A stretch of DNA of 64,000 bases from Chondrosia reniformis (Eukaryota > Porifera > Demospongiae > Chondrillida > Chondrillidae): positions 1,738,501-1,802,500 of the forward strand of contig OX359192.1 of the NCBI GenBank assembly GCA_947172415.1, read 5' to 3'. This document shows positions 34,434 to 47,744 of the stretch, in pieces. The position numbers and the translations under genes are program-made. How positions within the stretch are numbered: the stretch's first letter is position 1; each line of letters begins with the position of its first letter. A model generated the notes under the pieces. It was given only the letters and a program-made list of their open reading frames with translations, was not told the DNA's origin and did no database searches.

Positions 34434-36130
34434 TTATTGCAGTCTCTTTGTGTATTCTGTGTTAGTTTTCAGGAAAGTGATGGCTTTATCAAGTTGACTG
34501 AAGCCTCTGTGTTGAGCTGTGTAAGACTCCTTTTCCTTCTCTAACACAACACCAACCAAATCAATCATTTCCTGAGACCCATAAGTTAGAGCCATGAGAT
34601 GAAGCTTGTTAAATTCCTAAAGGTTGTTAAAGTAGAGAAATTAGAAGAAGTGTCTTCATAAGGTGATATACATTTGAATGCTTACAAAATGCGTAGCTTG
34701 ATGGCACAGTGATAATAATTAACACTTTAGTATTGGTAGCGTATGTCCCTCTGATGAACAGGGAACAGTGATTATACTTGATACATTACAAACCCAAACC
34801 TATGTAATTCCACAAACAACCATCCAGAGAAAGTGGTGGCTACCTGCAGCTGTTAATTTGTCAATTAATTTAAGGATACATTCTCATATAATTATTTATT
34901 TGATTAGCATTAGAATAACAATAGTTTAAGTAGAGAAATTAGAAGAAGTGTCTAATAAAGTGACATTAGAATGTCCACAAATACGTAGCTTGCATTTGAT
35001 GTGATAATAATTAACACTTGCACCATGCATACATTAACTTCGTATACCAGTAATTGTACATTTAATACTGTAACTCTATCAAAAGAAGAGATATGAAGCT
35101 GCAACTTTGTGTCGGTGTTCCCAGACATGTATGGTAGGTTTCCAATGAGTTTTGCAAATTTTGATATCTACCCAAATTTGCCCTAGCCTATCTCTCACCA
35201 TACATTAACTATACTATGCTAGTAATTGTACATTTAGTGCTCTAACTCTATCAATTGGAGAGACATGGGTATATGTATTGTATATCCCTCTGTTGAACAG
35301 GTAACATACCCAAAACTACATTTTTGCACAAACAACCATCCAGAGAAAGTGGAGTCTACCTGCAGCTGTTAATTTGTTAATTAATTTAAGGATGCATTCT
35401 CTTATAATTATTAATTTGATTAGCATTAGAATAACAACTAGGACTGCAACAAAAGATACTTTATACCTTGAGGAAGGAGGATTCCTTCTCTGGTAACTTG
35501 CGCAAATATCTAACAAGCTTTGTGAAATCTCCCTACAAACACACACGCATAGGTACAAATAGGATTACTAGATATTTGTCAATTACACTGTATATACATA
35601 TATATATGTACTACAGAATACCACATGTATAACACTAATTCTGTAAGACGTAAGTGTACACTGGTTCAGTTTCCATTGTTCTGCTTCTGAGTGATAATGT
35701 CTCTGTTATAGAGTCCAAAAATACACATGAGCTACGTATATAAACTGGTAGATTTAGCACACACCTGTATGACATTGTCTCCAGCCCATGACAGATTTGA
35801 GGCATTCTGAAAACTTACTGTTCAAGGAGGTCCAACTGGAAAGTCTTCATACTCTTTAGAGGTATCCTTCATTCCCAAATATTCAATATCTCGTAACCAA
35901 GGTATTTGCTGTCCTGGATGAAAAACTGACAAGATGAGGTTAGAACCGCTGTACATACTGTACTTAAGTCCATACCAGTCCTCCCTACAACAGGTAATTT
36001 GCACAGAAGATTACATACCATTTCAAACTATATGCTGAATGCATGATCGATGATGACCAGAGCCTCGAGCTCATTAGTGAACATGATATCTTACACAGGA
36101 AGTGGGAGGGGTCTCTGATAGTCCACTTGA
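34434..36130 (-). pseudogene. Gene X copy X2
   Basis: Minus strand. The last exon 34616-34434 (EFNKLHLMALTYGSQEMIDL to TKRLQ stop) and the 22-residue exon 35532-35467 (GDFTKLVRYLRKLPEKESSF) are intact. The long exon (about 35990-35785; EDWYGLKYSMYSGSNLILSV, HPGQQIPWL) has a TGA where X10 has Arg in GPPRTLS. An upstream piece encoding DIMFTNELEALVIIDHAF is at about 36105-36040. Between the exons lies a repeat shared with 41763-42060 and 43117-43235. It is convergent with F2. Confidence 0.55.
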
Positions 36131-36428
36131 TGTATGTACCATGATACCTAAAGCAGTGATACAGCACTAATTAGGTTGGCTTAGTTGCAGATGTTGCAGA
36201 TTCACAGAGGAATGTGTGGTGTCTATAATATATGTACACTTTACACTTTACAAAATATAATTTTGATTATGATTTAATTTAAAACACACTTTAATAGATA
36301 CACTGTTATGTAATTGGGTTCAATGCAATTTTCAATTGTAGCTTATGTACGTATATACACATTAAGGTTTATTTATTATAGTTTAACATTTTCTGAGAAG
36401 AGACGAGTGCCAAAATAGCTATTTGGAG

Positions 36429-37780
36429 ATGATATTCCTGCTTGTCATTCTAGTACAGCTTCTCAATGTATCTACTACTACTGCACTCAAATTCAACCAC
36501 CTAACAACTCGTAACAGAACTCAGGTTGTTCATAAGGTGAGTAAAACACATTATTCTATATCAGTGTCTCTAAATTAGATTACTTCTATAATAATATTTC
36601 CTGATTTAGGAGATGATAGTGAATTTAATTTAATAGTATGTAGCTATTATTTTCTTCATATTCATACCTTCATAGAGAGCTGCAAGTGTTCCATCTGCTA
36701 CATGTGATGGATCCAATGAAGATGAACCTTTCTATAGTCCAACTACTCCTAACACTGTATGGATCTGTAAAAGCAGCAGATGGACTCCATTTAAGTGAGG
36801 AAGACAATCTGACTTAGAACTATATAATCACAGAAGTATAATAGTTAGTTTTTGTGAAGAGAGATGTTTTATTGTTACTGTACTTTTTGATAGCATGCAT
36901 ATATAGTTTAAATATGAATACCTTCTATATGTCCAAACTCTGTATCTTTTCTATTGCTATAGACTTGAGCCATCCATTGGGGACACTGCTGACTTTCCTG
37001 GTTCCTCTTGTAAAGATATTTTAGAATCTCACTCTTCAAACTGCTTCAGACCTGCCACTGATGGTCCCTACTGGGTGAGGGTGACCGATCAGTGCTCTGG
37101 GGTAGAACAGACCATGCAGGTAATTATAATGTCTGTAACTGATGTGCTGTAAGGAACAACCTTTTGTGGACCAATAGCTTATAGAATTGTAAACTCATGC
37201 ACCTGTGACATGTCATGCTATATACCACTTGCAGGTTCACTGTGACATGTCCACTTGTGGAGGAGGATGGTCACTAGTGTGGAAGCACAGTTACATGGAG
37301 GTACTGCCACTCACACAACAGATGTACTACTTCAGTGACACCTTCAGGTCCTGTCAGGATCTCACAGCTGGTTGGTGCAATGTGGATCAAAAAGGTCGCT
37401 TCAATGCTGAGGAAATGATGATAGCAGCCTACCACAACAATCATCTGGTGTATGCTTACAGAGGTCGCTACAATCACAACATTGACCATGAGTGGAGTGG
37501 AGGAATACTACTGGACCCCAAAGTGTGTGTGGATCGTTGTACAAAGAGCTCGAGTGTTGGTGATCCCCCTGCACCTAGTGACAATGGTGCAAGTGATGTA
37601 CAGTTACTGGGTATTGCATTTGATAAGGAGTCCCCTTCAAACTACAGAGACAATTGTGATACATTTCAAGTCAACTTTGACAACCCAGCAGATTGTCGTT
37701 GGCATGATTGTTTTCTTCCAACAAGTATTTCCAGTCAGAAGTACAATACTCAAATGACAGTTGCTATCTATGTCCGTTAG
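36429..37780 (+). CDS. F3: FReD-like protein, intact
   Basis: Exons 36429-36536, 36676-36794, 36963-37119 and 37235-37780 (309 aa). The signal peptide is MIFLLVILVQLLNVSTTTA. Exon 2 reads RAASVPSATCDG where most copies have RAATV. The tail differs from F1 at CVDRCTKSSSVGDPPAPSDN, SDVQLLGIAFDKESP, QVNFDNPADCRW and DCFLPTS. Intron 3 is shorter than in the other copies, lacking the ACCTCATAAAGGGGTCACAT stretch. It uses the class B upstream region with F2. Confidence 0.8.
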
Positions 37781-39000
37781 TTGTCAGAGAAGGACATCAG
37801 AAGTAACCTTGAATTATTAGAATGGTTATGCATAAATACATGTACTGTAACTAGCACACTTTATATAAACATACTTATACATTCTATATATGCAAAGAAT
37901 AATGGCTACATGGAGATTGTGACATACTTTATGGCATTTTGTCATCTACACACAACACATACTGTATGTCTACATACATACACACAAGATATTTTAATGT
38001 GGTACTACAAAGACCTACTGTATGCATGTACATTAAGATAAGAAAGGATTATATAATATATATTATGTTCTAAGATCTAGATTTGCTTGCATAATATATA
38101 GTTTTGACACATATATCTGTAGTGTTTCAAATATGTATACAAAAATGGACTGTATCGGATTCATTTAAATGTTCCCTATTAATTAAGATTGGAAAGTATT
38201 ATATGTTAATGCTTACATGTTATAAGGATTGCACGTACATGTCGTTGGCATGATTGCTATCTTCCAACAAGTATTTCCAGTCAGCATTCAAATGATCAAA
38301 TGACAGTTGCTATCTATATATGTCTGTTAGCTGTCAGAGAAGGACATGCATCAGAAGTGATTTAATTTGAAGGTTCATGTGTGCGTACTGTATACGTATA
38401 TATGTATAATAATTTAAGAACAGGAATTGAATATACATTTAACCCTATATGATCATGAGCATACCAAAGTATAATAAGGCCATGGTCAGTTTTACAGCTG
38501 AAGTGTATATACGTACATATGTGCTTGATAGTTGGATGCATTATGCATGACAGATATACGTAAATATACGTATGTAGTTCATTAAAATGTACGTATATAT
38601 ATATATATATATGTACGTACATGCAATTGTGTTATGTAGCTGTACCTTGACTAGGATAGACACATAATATCAGACTTGTAAGTAGAATAAATAAGCTATC
38701 ACCAGGATAGAGTCAATGGGTTCCAACTGGATATACCATATAAATGCATCTCTCAGATTTACTCTATATATGTTACTCCATCATACATCGGAAGTAACAA
38801 TATATGTATATACAACATATATGAACAGTACACAATAGGACAAACTTGCTAAATGTGTTCAAACTCATACATATGATCTACATGCATATACGTATATGAT
38901 CTACATGCGGCTTCAATCAATACAATAAAAGATACCAAGAATACAGATGATATATGTGTAATTTTAATGAATTATATATGTTAACGTATGACAGATTTAG
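37781..39000. other. F3 downstream region with an exon 4 fragment
   Basis: The AT-rich 3' flank of F3 recurs after F4 (41591-41762) and at 43230-43360. At 38240-38345 a stray piece of exon 4 (GGCATGATTGCTATCTTCCA, then TGACAGTTGCTATC) shows a further, mostly deleted F copy. The rest is TATA/TACGTA-rich with no gene. Confidence 0.45.
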
Positions 39001-39960
39001 GATGAGTGTTATTGCAGTCTCTTTGTGTATTCTGTGTTAGTTTTCAGGAAAGTGATGGCTTTATCAAGTTGACTGAAGCCTCTGTGTTGAGCTGTGTAAG
39101 ACTCCTTTTCCTTCTCAAACAAAACACCAATCAAATCACTCATTTCCTGAGATCATTAAAAATAGTTTCCTAACCCATGGCCATGTATTATGTACCACTT
39201 GAGCTAAACAAACTATACATCTCTGTAGACCTGTTATTTACTACTCTACCAATGAGATGATCATGCATATGCATGAGTATAAATAATATAGCCAGAGGAA
39301 ATATGAAATGACTAGATGACTTACTTCCGGGACACCAGGTCATGCAAGCCATTGGTTTAGACATCATTGCTCTAGATCTACTACTGATCATGAGCTACAA
39401 CTACTATACAGCAATGCTGCTTCACTTCTAGTATGTTCCCTCATTATGCATTCAAGTTAATTAGAATATGCCATTAATTAATTGTTCAGTATTAAAGTAA
39501 TAACCAGCTGAAACTTTATGCGTGCCTTAAGGAAGGAGGATTCCTTCTAAGGTAACTTGATGTGTTTAATGGTATGGCCTAATTGAAAGGCTCTTCTACA
39601 TACATTAGCAGGAAGCTCAGCAATACTATTCATGGAGTAAAGGGAGAGAGAGTGGGAAAATCTTGTGAAATCTCACTACAAGTATATATACACTGTGAAA
39701 GACCTACAGTGTAAGTGTATGTATACACTGGTTCAGTCTATATATACGTTGCTAAAATACACATGCTATGTATACGTACTGTACGTATATTTAAACTGAT
39801 ACATTTAGCACACACCTGTATGACATTGTCTCCAGCCCACAAGAGATTTGAGGCATTTTGAAAGCCTAAAGTGTTCGAGGAGGTCCAACTGGAAAGTCTT
39901 CATACTTTTTTTAGGTATCATTCATTCAAGCTCTCTAAAACAAAGCTGAAAAGTTGAGAG
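39001..39960 (-). pseudogene. Gene X copy X3 (degenerate)
   Basis: Minus-strand remnants of the last exon (about 39155-39016), the 22-residue exon split by about 100 bp of unrelated sequence (39680-39530), and the long exon (about 39945-39815) with frame disruptions. No coding potential remains. Confidence 0.5.
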
Positions 39961-39984
39961 GTGAGAATAGAGTGTTTTTAGTTT

Positions 39985-40352
39985 CCTTCCACCTGTGAAA
40001 TGTCATGCTACCATTTGCAAGTTCACTGTGACATGTCCACTTGTGGAGGAGGATGGTCACTAGTGTGGAAGCACAGTTACATGGAGGTACTGCCACTCAC
40101 ACAGCAGATACTATTTCTTCAACATTGAAGTGACCTTCCGATCCACATTTCATCAACCAGCTGTGAGATCCTGACAGACCCTGAAGGTGTCACTGAAATA
40201 GTACATTTGTTGTGTGAGTGGCAGTACCTCCATGTAACTGTGCTTCCACACTAGTGACCATCCTAACGTATCACTGAAATGATGATAGCAGCCTACCACA
40301 ACAATCATCTAGTGTATGCTTATAGAGGTCGCTACAATCACAACATTGACTA
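39985..40352 (+). pseudogene. F exon 4 fragment with an internal inversion
   Basis: Intron 3/exon 4 sequence in normal orientation (to about 40118) is followed by about 150 bp of the same exon in reverse orientation (40119-40267), then normal orientation again (ATGATGATAGCAGCCTACCA onward). The flanking halves can pair as a hairpin of about 55 bp. No upstream exons are present. Confidence 0.7.
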
Positions 40353-40813
40353 ATATAAACTTTTAAGAAATTTTATATTAGAAATTGGTGCTGTTTTAGC
40401 TTATAATCTCAAGCTCACTGTATGAGATATGTACAGCAGTCAAATGATGTAGTGTATTATAATAACGATAAGGAAATACATAAAATAGAGATAAACTTTA
40501 ATTTGTGCAGATTTTGTTATCAGAACCATAAAGTCGTAGTATATGTACGTATAATATACTAGTACATACGTATGTACTGTATTTTAATGATGAAATAGCT
40601 TTTTAGTAATTTAAAATTAGTTACATCGAGTTATATAATTATTCTATAATACTAGAGGTAACAAAGCATAAAGTGTTAGTGCTTTTGTAATTTAATTATA
40701 CCAAAAGGACACGTTGTGGTGTACTTTAAGGATATAATCTTTATAATTGTGTCAGAGAGAATAATCCGTTTACTGCTAAACCTTTTAGAGAGATACAAAA
40801 GAGCTATTTAGAG

Positions 40814-41588
40814 ATGATATTCCTGTTTGTTATTCAAGTTGAGCTTCTCACTGTATCTACTACAACTGCACTCAAATCCAACTACCTAACAACTAATAAC
40901 AGAACTCAGGTTGTTCACAAGGTGAGTATATAATATACAAAATTTTGCAATTGGTAATATGCTAATATAATTTCTTTCATTTTCTTCATATTAATGTTAT
41001 GAACCTTAATAGAGAGCTGCAACAGTTCCATCTCAAACTGTACTCTTTTCTATTCCTACAGACTTGAGCCATCCATTGGGGACACTGCTGACTTTCCTGG
41101 TTCCTCTTGTAAAGATATTTTAGAATCTCACTCTTCAAACTGTTTCAGACCTGCCACTGATGGTCCCTACTGGGTGAGGGTGACTGATCAGTGCTCTGGG
41201 GTAGAACAGACCATGCAGGTAATGTCTGTAACTGATGACCTCATAAAGGGGTCACATGACACTTGTGTGATGTAAGGAACAACCTTTTGTTGACCAATAG
41301 CTTAGAATTGTAAACTCATGCACCTGTGACATGTCATGCTACCACTTGCAGGTTCACTGTGACATGTCCACTTGTGGAGGAGGATGGTCACTAGTGTGGA
41401 AGCACAGTTACATGGAGGTAGTGCCACTCACACAACAGATGTACTACTTCAGTGACACATTCAGGTCCTGTCAGGATCTCACAGCCAGTTGGTGCAATGT
41501 GGATCGGAAAGGTCGCTTCAATGCTGAAGAAATGATGATAGCAGCCTACCACAACAATCATCTGGTGTATGCTTACAGAGGTCGCTAG
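40814..41588 (+). pseudogene. F4: FReD-like copy truncated by two deletions
   Basis: Exon 1 (40814-40921) and exon 3 (41062-41218) are normal. Exon 2 stops after its first seven codons (RAATVPS at 41013-41033) and is fused to intron 2. Exon 4 (41352-41588) keeps the FReD start up to YRGR and then runs directly into the sequence that follows the F3 gene (compare 37866), so the variable tail is deleted. It cannot make the full protein. Its class A promoter element is present near 40710. Confidence 0.75.
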
Positions 41589-43980
41589 CATATATATTAA
41601 TACATTCTATATATGCAAAGAATAATGGCTACAGAGTGATCATGGCATACTCTATGGGATTTTGTCATCTGCACACAACACATACTGTACGTCTACATAC
41701 ATACACACCAGATATTATAATGTGGTATTACAATGACCTACTGTATACATGTATATACATTAAGTTTCATCAAAATTTCAAAAACTCCTTCGATATGCTC
41801 TATAGATATCTGTGAATGCTGACACAAAGAGTTAGCTTCATATCTCTCCATTTGATAGAGTGACATGACAACCCTCAATGTATATACATTAAATTCTGGT
41901 ATACCAAGTTAATGTATGGTGAGAGATAGGGCAAATTTTAAGTTTCATCAAAATTTCAAAAACCCATTGGACATGCTCTATAGGATGTCTGTGAATGCTG
42001 ACAGAAAGATTTAGCTTCCATTTGATAGAGTTACAGAACTACAGTTAATGTACTGTTTTGTTAGAGAAAATTGCGTAATACTATATATGGCCAAACGTTA
42101 GAAGATATAATATTATAATAAAGACAAAATTCCATACTATATCTGAAAATCTAGAATACTTTCCAATTTTTTATACATAGGGATATGCACTCTGTAGTAC
42201 TTGATTGTTATTGAAGTACTATCTATCCATATATTTTATATGGATCTCGTTAAAGTGAAATTTCGTCAACCAACAGCCAACGAAACTCCAAAGAAAAAAA
42301 GTTGGACCATACCGAACGCTACCATCCACGATGCTCATAGGCTGGGATCGGTGGTAACGTTCAATCGAATCTGCCGAAACAAATTACTGCTGAGTTGAGC
42401 ATTGGGTGTCACTTGCGTGAGAAGAACCAGCTCTTCTCGATATGGCCGACTCATATGAATCCTTAAAGATATCAGATGCCAATCCCACATTACGTGGAAC
42501 CCCCCCGAAATCCGGATTATTGGTGAGCACGTCTCTATGGCACCAACCGATTAGGAGACAGCTTCAGAGTCTAAGCGCTACCAACCTCTATGGGAACCGC
42601 AACCACCATAGAGATGTGTCCAGGTAGGCCTACTATATAAGGTTTTTTGCTTCTATTTATATGAAGTTTTGTCCAAAGAAAACGGTTGTGGCTGGGACCT
42701 TTTTTAATATATTTCTCGTTATTTCCAGATCAGTGAATTGTTTCAAGCAAGTTCAAAGACATAGGCAGTATTAGTGGTTCACCTGAAAACTGGGAAAAGC
42801 GAAACAATCCTGTAAGTGTCTTGATGGGCCGAGGAGAACGACTTTTCTGATCCCAAATATTTTCGAGAAATCGTCAATTTATTCCACTCTAATTCCAGAC
42901 CAGTGAATCTTTCCAAGCAATTGTACACGCATACGCAGTATTTCCAATACATCTCAACACTGTGGCAAATGGATAAAAGCCTGTATGTGTCTTGGTGGAA
43001 GGAGGAGAACGACTTTTCATGATACAGAAAACTGGATATAGTGAGAGGTCCGATATTTATCGCCTGCACGATATTAATGTCTATGATCGATATTTCAACT
43101 AGGCCGGTTTTGTTAGATGTCTGTGAATGCTGACACAAATATTTAGCTTCATATCTCTCCATTTGATAGAGTGACAGCCCTCAATGTACATTAAATTCTG
43201 GTATTCAAAGTTAATGTATTGCGAGAGATAGGGCAAATTTTAAGATAAGAAAGGATTATATAATATATATTATGTTCTAAGATCTAGACTTGCTTGCATA
43301 ATATATAGTTATCACACATATATCTGTAGTGTTTCAAATTTGTATACAAAAATGGATGCATTTTCTGTATATCGGATATGGATTTAAATGTTTGCTAAAA
43401 TATTATATATATGTATGTATATTATGTATTATGTATATGTATTATGTATTATGTATTATGTATATGTTATGTATATAGTGTACATGTTTATGTATATCAA
43501 GCCTCCAAGGGCAGCTCATAATTACTTGCTATACTTCTATATAGATCATCATTTATATAAATGTTATTTCCATCAGTAGGTCTAGGACAGGCAATTGATT
43601 GCTGTATATCAAATATAGGCTTTTTATATATCATAGCTAATAACCTCACAAGGAGATTATAGATGACACTTGTGTGTTGTAAAACAGTAACCTTTTAGAC
43701 CAGTATATATACGTAGATTACAACTCTAAGACATGCCACTTTTGATACATGTAATTGTATGCAATATACTTAATGTACCTAAAGAGGGAGCTATTTATAA
43801 GACTATTGCATTTTAATGGTTAATCGACCACTTTGTAACTTTCCTTTTAATTAGGACACATTATCAATGCAATCTATTTTAAGGCTTCAGGCTATTATGC
43901 TTACATACATGTATTCATACTAGTAAGTAAAGAATACGTATATACACTGGAGGACTTACTAAAGGAAAAGAATAACAATC
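41589..43980. other. Repeat-rich spacer with an orphan exon
   Basis: Contains two direct copies of a repeat of about 170 bp (41763-42060; GTCTGTGAATGCTGACA, TAATGTATGGTGAGAGATAG) with relatives at 43117-43235 and, inverted, about 35085-35270. It also holds a more GC-balanced island with an open first-exon-like frame (42442-42627), and ATGTATTATGTAT microsatellite sequence at 43400-43490. A 50-bp direct repeat (GTCTTGRTGG to GAGAACGACTTTTC) occurs at about 42795 and 42985. Confidence 0.4.
42442..42627 (+). other. Orphan first-exon-like frame
   Basis: ATG in good context (CGATATGGCC), 61 codons (MADSYESLKISDANPTLRG, then SGLLVSTSLWHQPIRRQLQS) and a possible donor CCAG|GTAGGC just before the stop. 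Composition differs from the AT-rich surroundings. I do not recognise the protein and found no downstream exon, so it may be a stranded exon from a duplicated gene. Confidence 0.25.
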
Positions 43981-43984
43981 ACAA

Positions 43985-45547
43985 AAGAGCTATTCCTGTT
44001 TGTTATTCTAGTGGAGCTTCTTACTGTATCTACTACTACTGCACTCAAATTCAACCACCTAACAACTACGTAGTAACAGAACTCAGGTTGTTCATAAGGT
44101 GAGTAAATATAAAATTTTTGTTCACGCTTTGTTTACACAGCTAGACTACTATTTTCTTCATGTTCATATTTATATACCTTGACAGCGAGCTGCAACAGTT
44201 CCATCTGCCACATGTACATGTGATGGATCCAATGAAGATGAATCTTTCTATAGCCCAACTACTCCTAACACTGTATGGATCTGTAAGAGCAGCAGATGGA
44301 CTCCATTTAAGTGAGGAAGATAGAACTAAATACATACATACACAATAGTGTAAAATTGATTTCACTTATTATAGTGAAATCTTTATGTGGAGAGATGTTT
44401 AGTTACTTTTTTTGTAGTGTATTTGTTTATAGATGTTACAACCCACTTTCAAACCTCAACTGGATTAAAATGGAATATGACCGATTACAAACATGCAGCC
44501 TGTTGGTGTTAAACAATCACATTAATGTAAACACTATAATCATGATAGAAAGGGATCCTTTGTTTTAAAGCCAGCTTTAAAATATGCTCGGTCAGGGTAA
44601 ATCCATGGCCAGTCAACCCGTTTTAAAGCTGGTTGAGGTTTGAAATTGGGTCTACATGCATATCTTCCATAAATACTTCCAAACTCTCTGTACTCTCTTT
44701 TCTATTGCTACAGACTTGAGCCTTCCATTGGGGACACTGCTGACTTTCCTGGTTCTTCTTGTAAAGATATTTTAGAATCTCACTCTTCAAACTGCTTCAG
44801 ACCTGCCACTGATGGTCCCTACTGGGTGAGGGTGACTGATCAGTGCTCTGGGGTAGAACAGACCATGCAGGTAATGTCTGTAACTGATGACCCCATAAAG
44901 GGATCACATGACACTTGTGTGTTGTAAGGAACAGCCTTTTGTGGACCAATAGCTTAGAATTGTAAACTCATGCACTTGTGACATGTCATGCTACCACTTG
45001 CAGGTTCACTGTGACATGTCCACTTGTGGAGGAGGATGGTCACTAGTGTGGAAGCACAGTTACATGGAGGTACTGCCACTCACACAACAGATGTACTACT
45101 TCAGTGACACATTCAGGTCCTGTCAGGATCTCACAGCCGGTTGGTGCAATGTGGATCGGAAAGGTCGCTTCAATGCTGAAGAAATGATGATAGCAGCCTA
45201 TCACAACAATCATCTGGTGTATGCTTACAGAGGTCGCTACAATCACAATATTGACCATGAGTGGAGTGGAGGAATACTACTTGACCCTAAAGTGTGTGGA
45301 TCATTGTACAAAGAGCTCGAGTGTTGGTGATCCCTCTGCACCTAGTGACAATAGAGCAAGTGATATACGATTACTGGGTATAGCATTTGACAAGGAGTCC
45401 CCTTTAAACTACAGAGATAACTGTGATACATTTCAAGGAAGCTTTGATAACCCAAGTGAATGTCGTTGGTGGGATTGTTATCTTCCAACAAGTATTTCTA
45501 GTCAGAAGTACAGCACTCAAATGACAGTTGCTATCTACATCCGTTAG
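43985..45547 (+). pseudogene. F5: FReD-like copy, disrupted
   Basis: Exon 1 (about 43990-44098) has lost its ATG and contains a short insertion with a stop (ACTACGTAGTAAC). Exon 2 (44186-44310) has an in-frame 6-bp duplication (ATCTCDG). Exon 3 (44714-44870) is normal. Exon 4 (45004-45547) lacks one GT of the GTGTGTG tract in the KVCVDHC codons (about 45291), shifting frame. The tail otherwise reads SVGDPSAPSD, DKESPLNYRDNCDTF, CRWWDCYLP. It shares the intron 2 MITE with F2. Confidence 0.75.
44441..44651. mobile_element. MITE M2 in intron 2 of F5
   Basis: Same ends and same intron position as 32894-33099 in F2, with minor differences (ACCCACTTTC at the left end, an extra ATCCATGGCCAG inside). 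Confidence 0.75.
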
Positions 45548-46039
45548 CTGTCAGAGAATGGTATACATCAAAAAAAGCAAAATCTTGACTTATTAAAAGG
45601 TTCATGTGTATGTGCATATATGTATTGTATAGGTAGCCTAAAATGGATTTGAATGGAAATGATATATAAGTTAATATACATTACTAGTGGTTGCATGGGG
45701 CTTGTGACACACATTTTGGGATCATTTCATCTACACATTCTATAATGATCATGAGGCACCTATACAATGCAAATTAATGGTATTTCAACCAATGCATGTC
45801 AAATTGGTCATTTCATATAGTTTCAATGTATTATTAGCAGGACCAAATGAGTAATAAGTATATAAATTTAACCATTTGGGCATGTCAAATTATATCTTTG
45901 TATATTTAAATATACAGTACATAGCTCAAGACATCATTGCTTTGCTACAACTACTACAGCAATGCTACTTTACTAGTTCCCTCATTCTGCATTAATTGCA
46001 AGTCAATCAGAATAATTAATTGATCAGCATTGAGGTAAT

Positions 46040-47170
46040 AACGAGCCGAACCTTCATGCTTACCTTGAGGAAGGAGGATTGCTTCTCAGGAAATTTGCGT
46101 GACTACCTAACAAGCTTTGTAAAATCTCCCTACACGCATATACGTATGATGTGTTCTTTATATGTACAGAAGAGAACATGTAACACTATGAAAGACCTAA
46201 GTGTACGTATACACTGGTTCAGTCTATATGATGCTAAAATACGTACGTATACACGTGTACTACAAACTAGTACATTTAACACACACCTGTATGACATTGT
46301 CTCCAGCCCACAAGAGATTTGAGGCATTCTAAAAGCCTATAGCGTTCAAGGAGGTCCAACTGGAAAATCTTCATACTTCTGTTAGGTATCATTCAATCAA
46401 GCTCTCTAAAACAAATCTGACAAAGTGAGAGGTGAAAATAGAGTGTTTTTAGTTTTTTTCTTTCTGAGCCACTGTACATAAGGGCGGCGCCATAGCTCCC
46501 CTGCAACAAGTAATTTCCATATAAACATTGTTATGCAGATTTTGTTATCAAAAACAGCAGCCCTTAAAATGTAGAACCTATATTATGTTAGTTAGTGAAA
46601 AGCATCATGCCTAAGTTTCTTCTACAGTTCATGTGTATGTGCATATGCATGTTTTGCATAGGATAGCCTATATAAAAATTGGATTTCATGGATATGATAT
46701 ACGTATACACAAGTTTTTATATATTGTAGTGGCTGCATGGGGTTTGTGATATGACACACATTTTGTGATCGCTTAATACAAATCTTGTGAAATCTCCCTA
46801 CAAGCATATACACTGTGTACTGTATATATAGGTCTATATGTACGTATATACTAAGGAATGTATAAAACACTATATGAAATTAAGACCTAAGTGTACGTAT
46901 ACACTGATTCAGTCAATACGATGCTAAAAATGCTCAATCCTATAGACTGTTAGATTTAGCACACACCTGTATGACATTGTCTCCAGCCCATGACAGATTT
47001 GAGGCATTCTGAAAACTTAGTGTTCGAGGAGGTCCAACTAGAATTCGAAAGTCTTCATACTCTTTAGAGGTATATCCTTCATTCAAGCTCTCTAAAACAA
47101 AGCTGACAAGGTGAGAGGTAAGAATAGTGTTTTTAGCTTTTTCTTTCTGAACCACTGTAAATAAGTGCGG
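46040..47170 (-). pseudogene. Gene X fragments X5 (two partial blocks)
   Basis: A first block (about 46400-46050) contains the 22-residue exon and the 3' part of the long exon. A second block (about 47155-46965) repeats the long exon (EGYTSKEYEDF, GPPRTLSFQNASNLSWAGD). The last exon is missing. The two blocks imply that a gene X unit was duplicated without its F partner. Confidence 0.5.
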
Positions 47171-47396
47171 ATATAGCTCCCCTGCAACAGGTAATTTCCA
47201 TATAAAAATTGTTATGATGATTTTGTTATCATAAACAGTAATGTAGAACCAATATTATGTTAGTTAGTGAAAAGCATCATGCTTAAGGTTCTTTTTTCTA
47301 CAATTCAAATTTCAATGATTTTGTGAAGACATAATATGTACATACAAACATATGTAAAAAGCAATAGATAAGCAACTTCAATAACTGTACTATATA

Positions 47397-47537
47397 CAGT
47401 GGAATCTCATTATAGTGAAGCTCAAATGGGACCAAAAGTTCCTTATATCGTATATTGAATGTACGTGGCTAGCAAAGTATACTTCACTGTACTTAGACAT
47501 TCACTATAAGCGATTTCGTTATAATGAGATTCTACTG
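47397..47537. mobile_element. pogo/Tigger-like MITE upstream of F6
   Basis: Termini CAGTGGAATCTCATTATA and inverted CAGTAGAATCTCATTATA, flanked by TA on both sides. An equivalent element lies at 54042-54220, 208 bp before the F9 ATG exactly as here, so the insertion predates the F6/F9 duplication. Confidence 0.8.
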
Positions 47538-47744
47538 TATGTAGTTTATCATGCAAAATTTACATTAGCACTCAAATTGGCTTTGCCAAGCATGATTCTC
47601 TGTTTACACTTGACATAAGTTGGTTTAAGTCTGCATTCTCTTTACATACTTTGTTGCTAAGGAGAGAGTATCAGTTTTATATAGCTGGAGAAAGTTAATA
47701 ATTTTAAGAGAAGAAACGACTGCAAGGAACTACGTACATTGAAC

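Noticed and set aside
37781-38041. Frame following the F3 stop codon
   Set aside because: It reads AT-rich 3' flank that is also found after F4 without the frame. No conserved coding pattern.
42779-43162. 127-codon minus-strand frame with an internal repeat (EKSFSS-HQDTYR)
   Set aside because: The repeat is a DNA-level direct duplication of about 50 bp in repeat-rich DNA. There is no start context, domain or splice partner.
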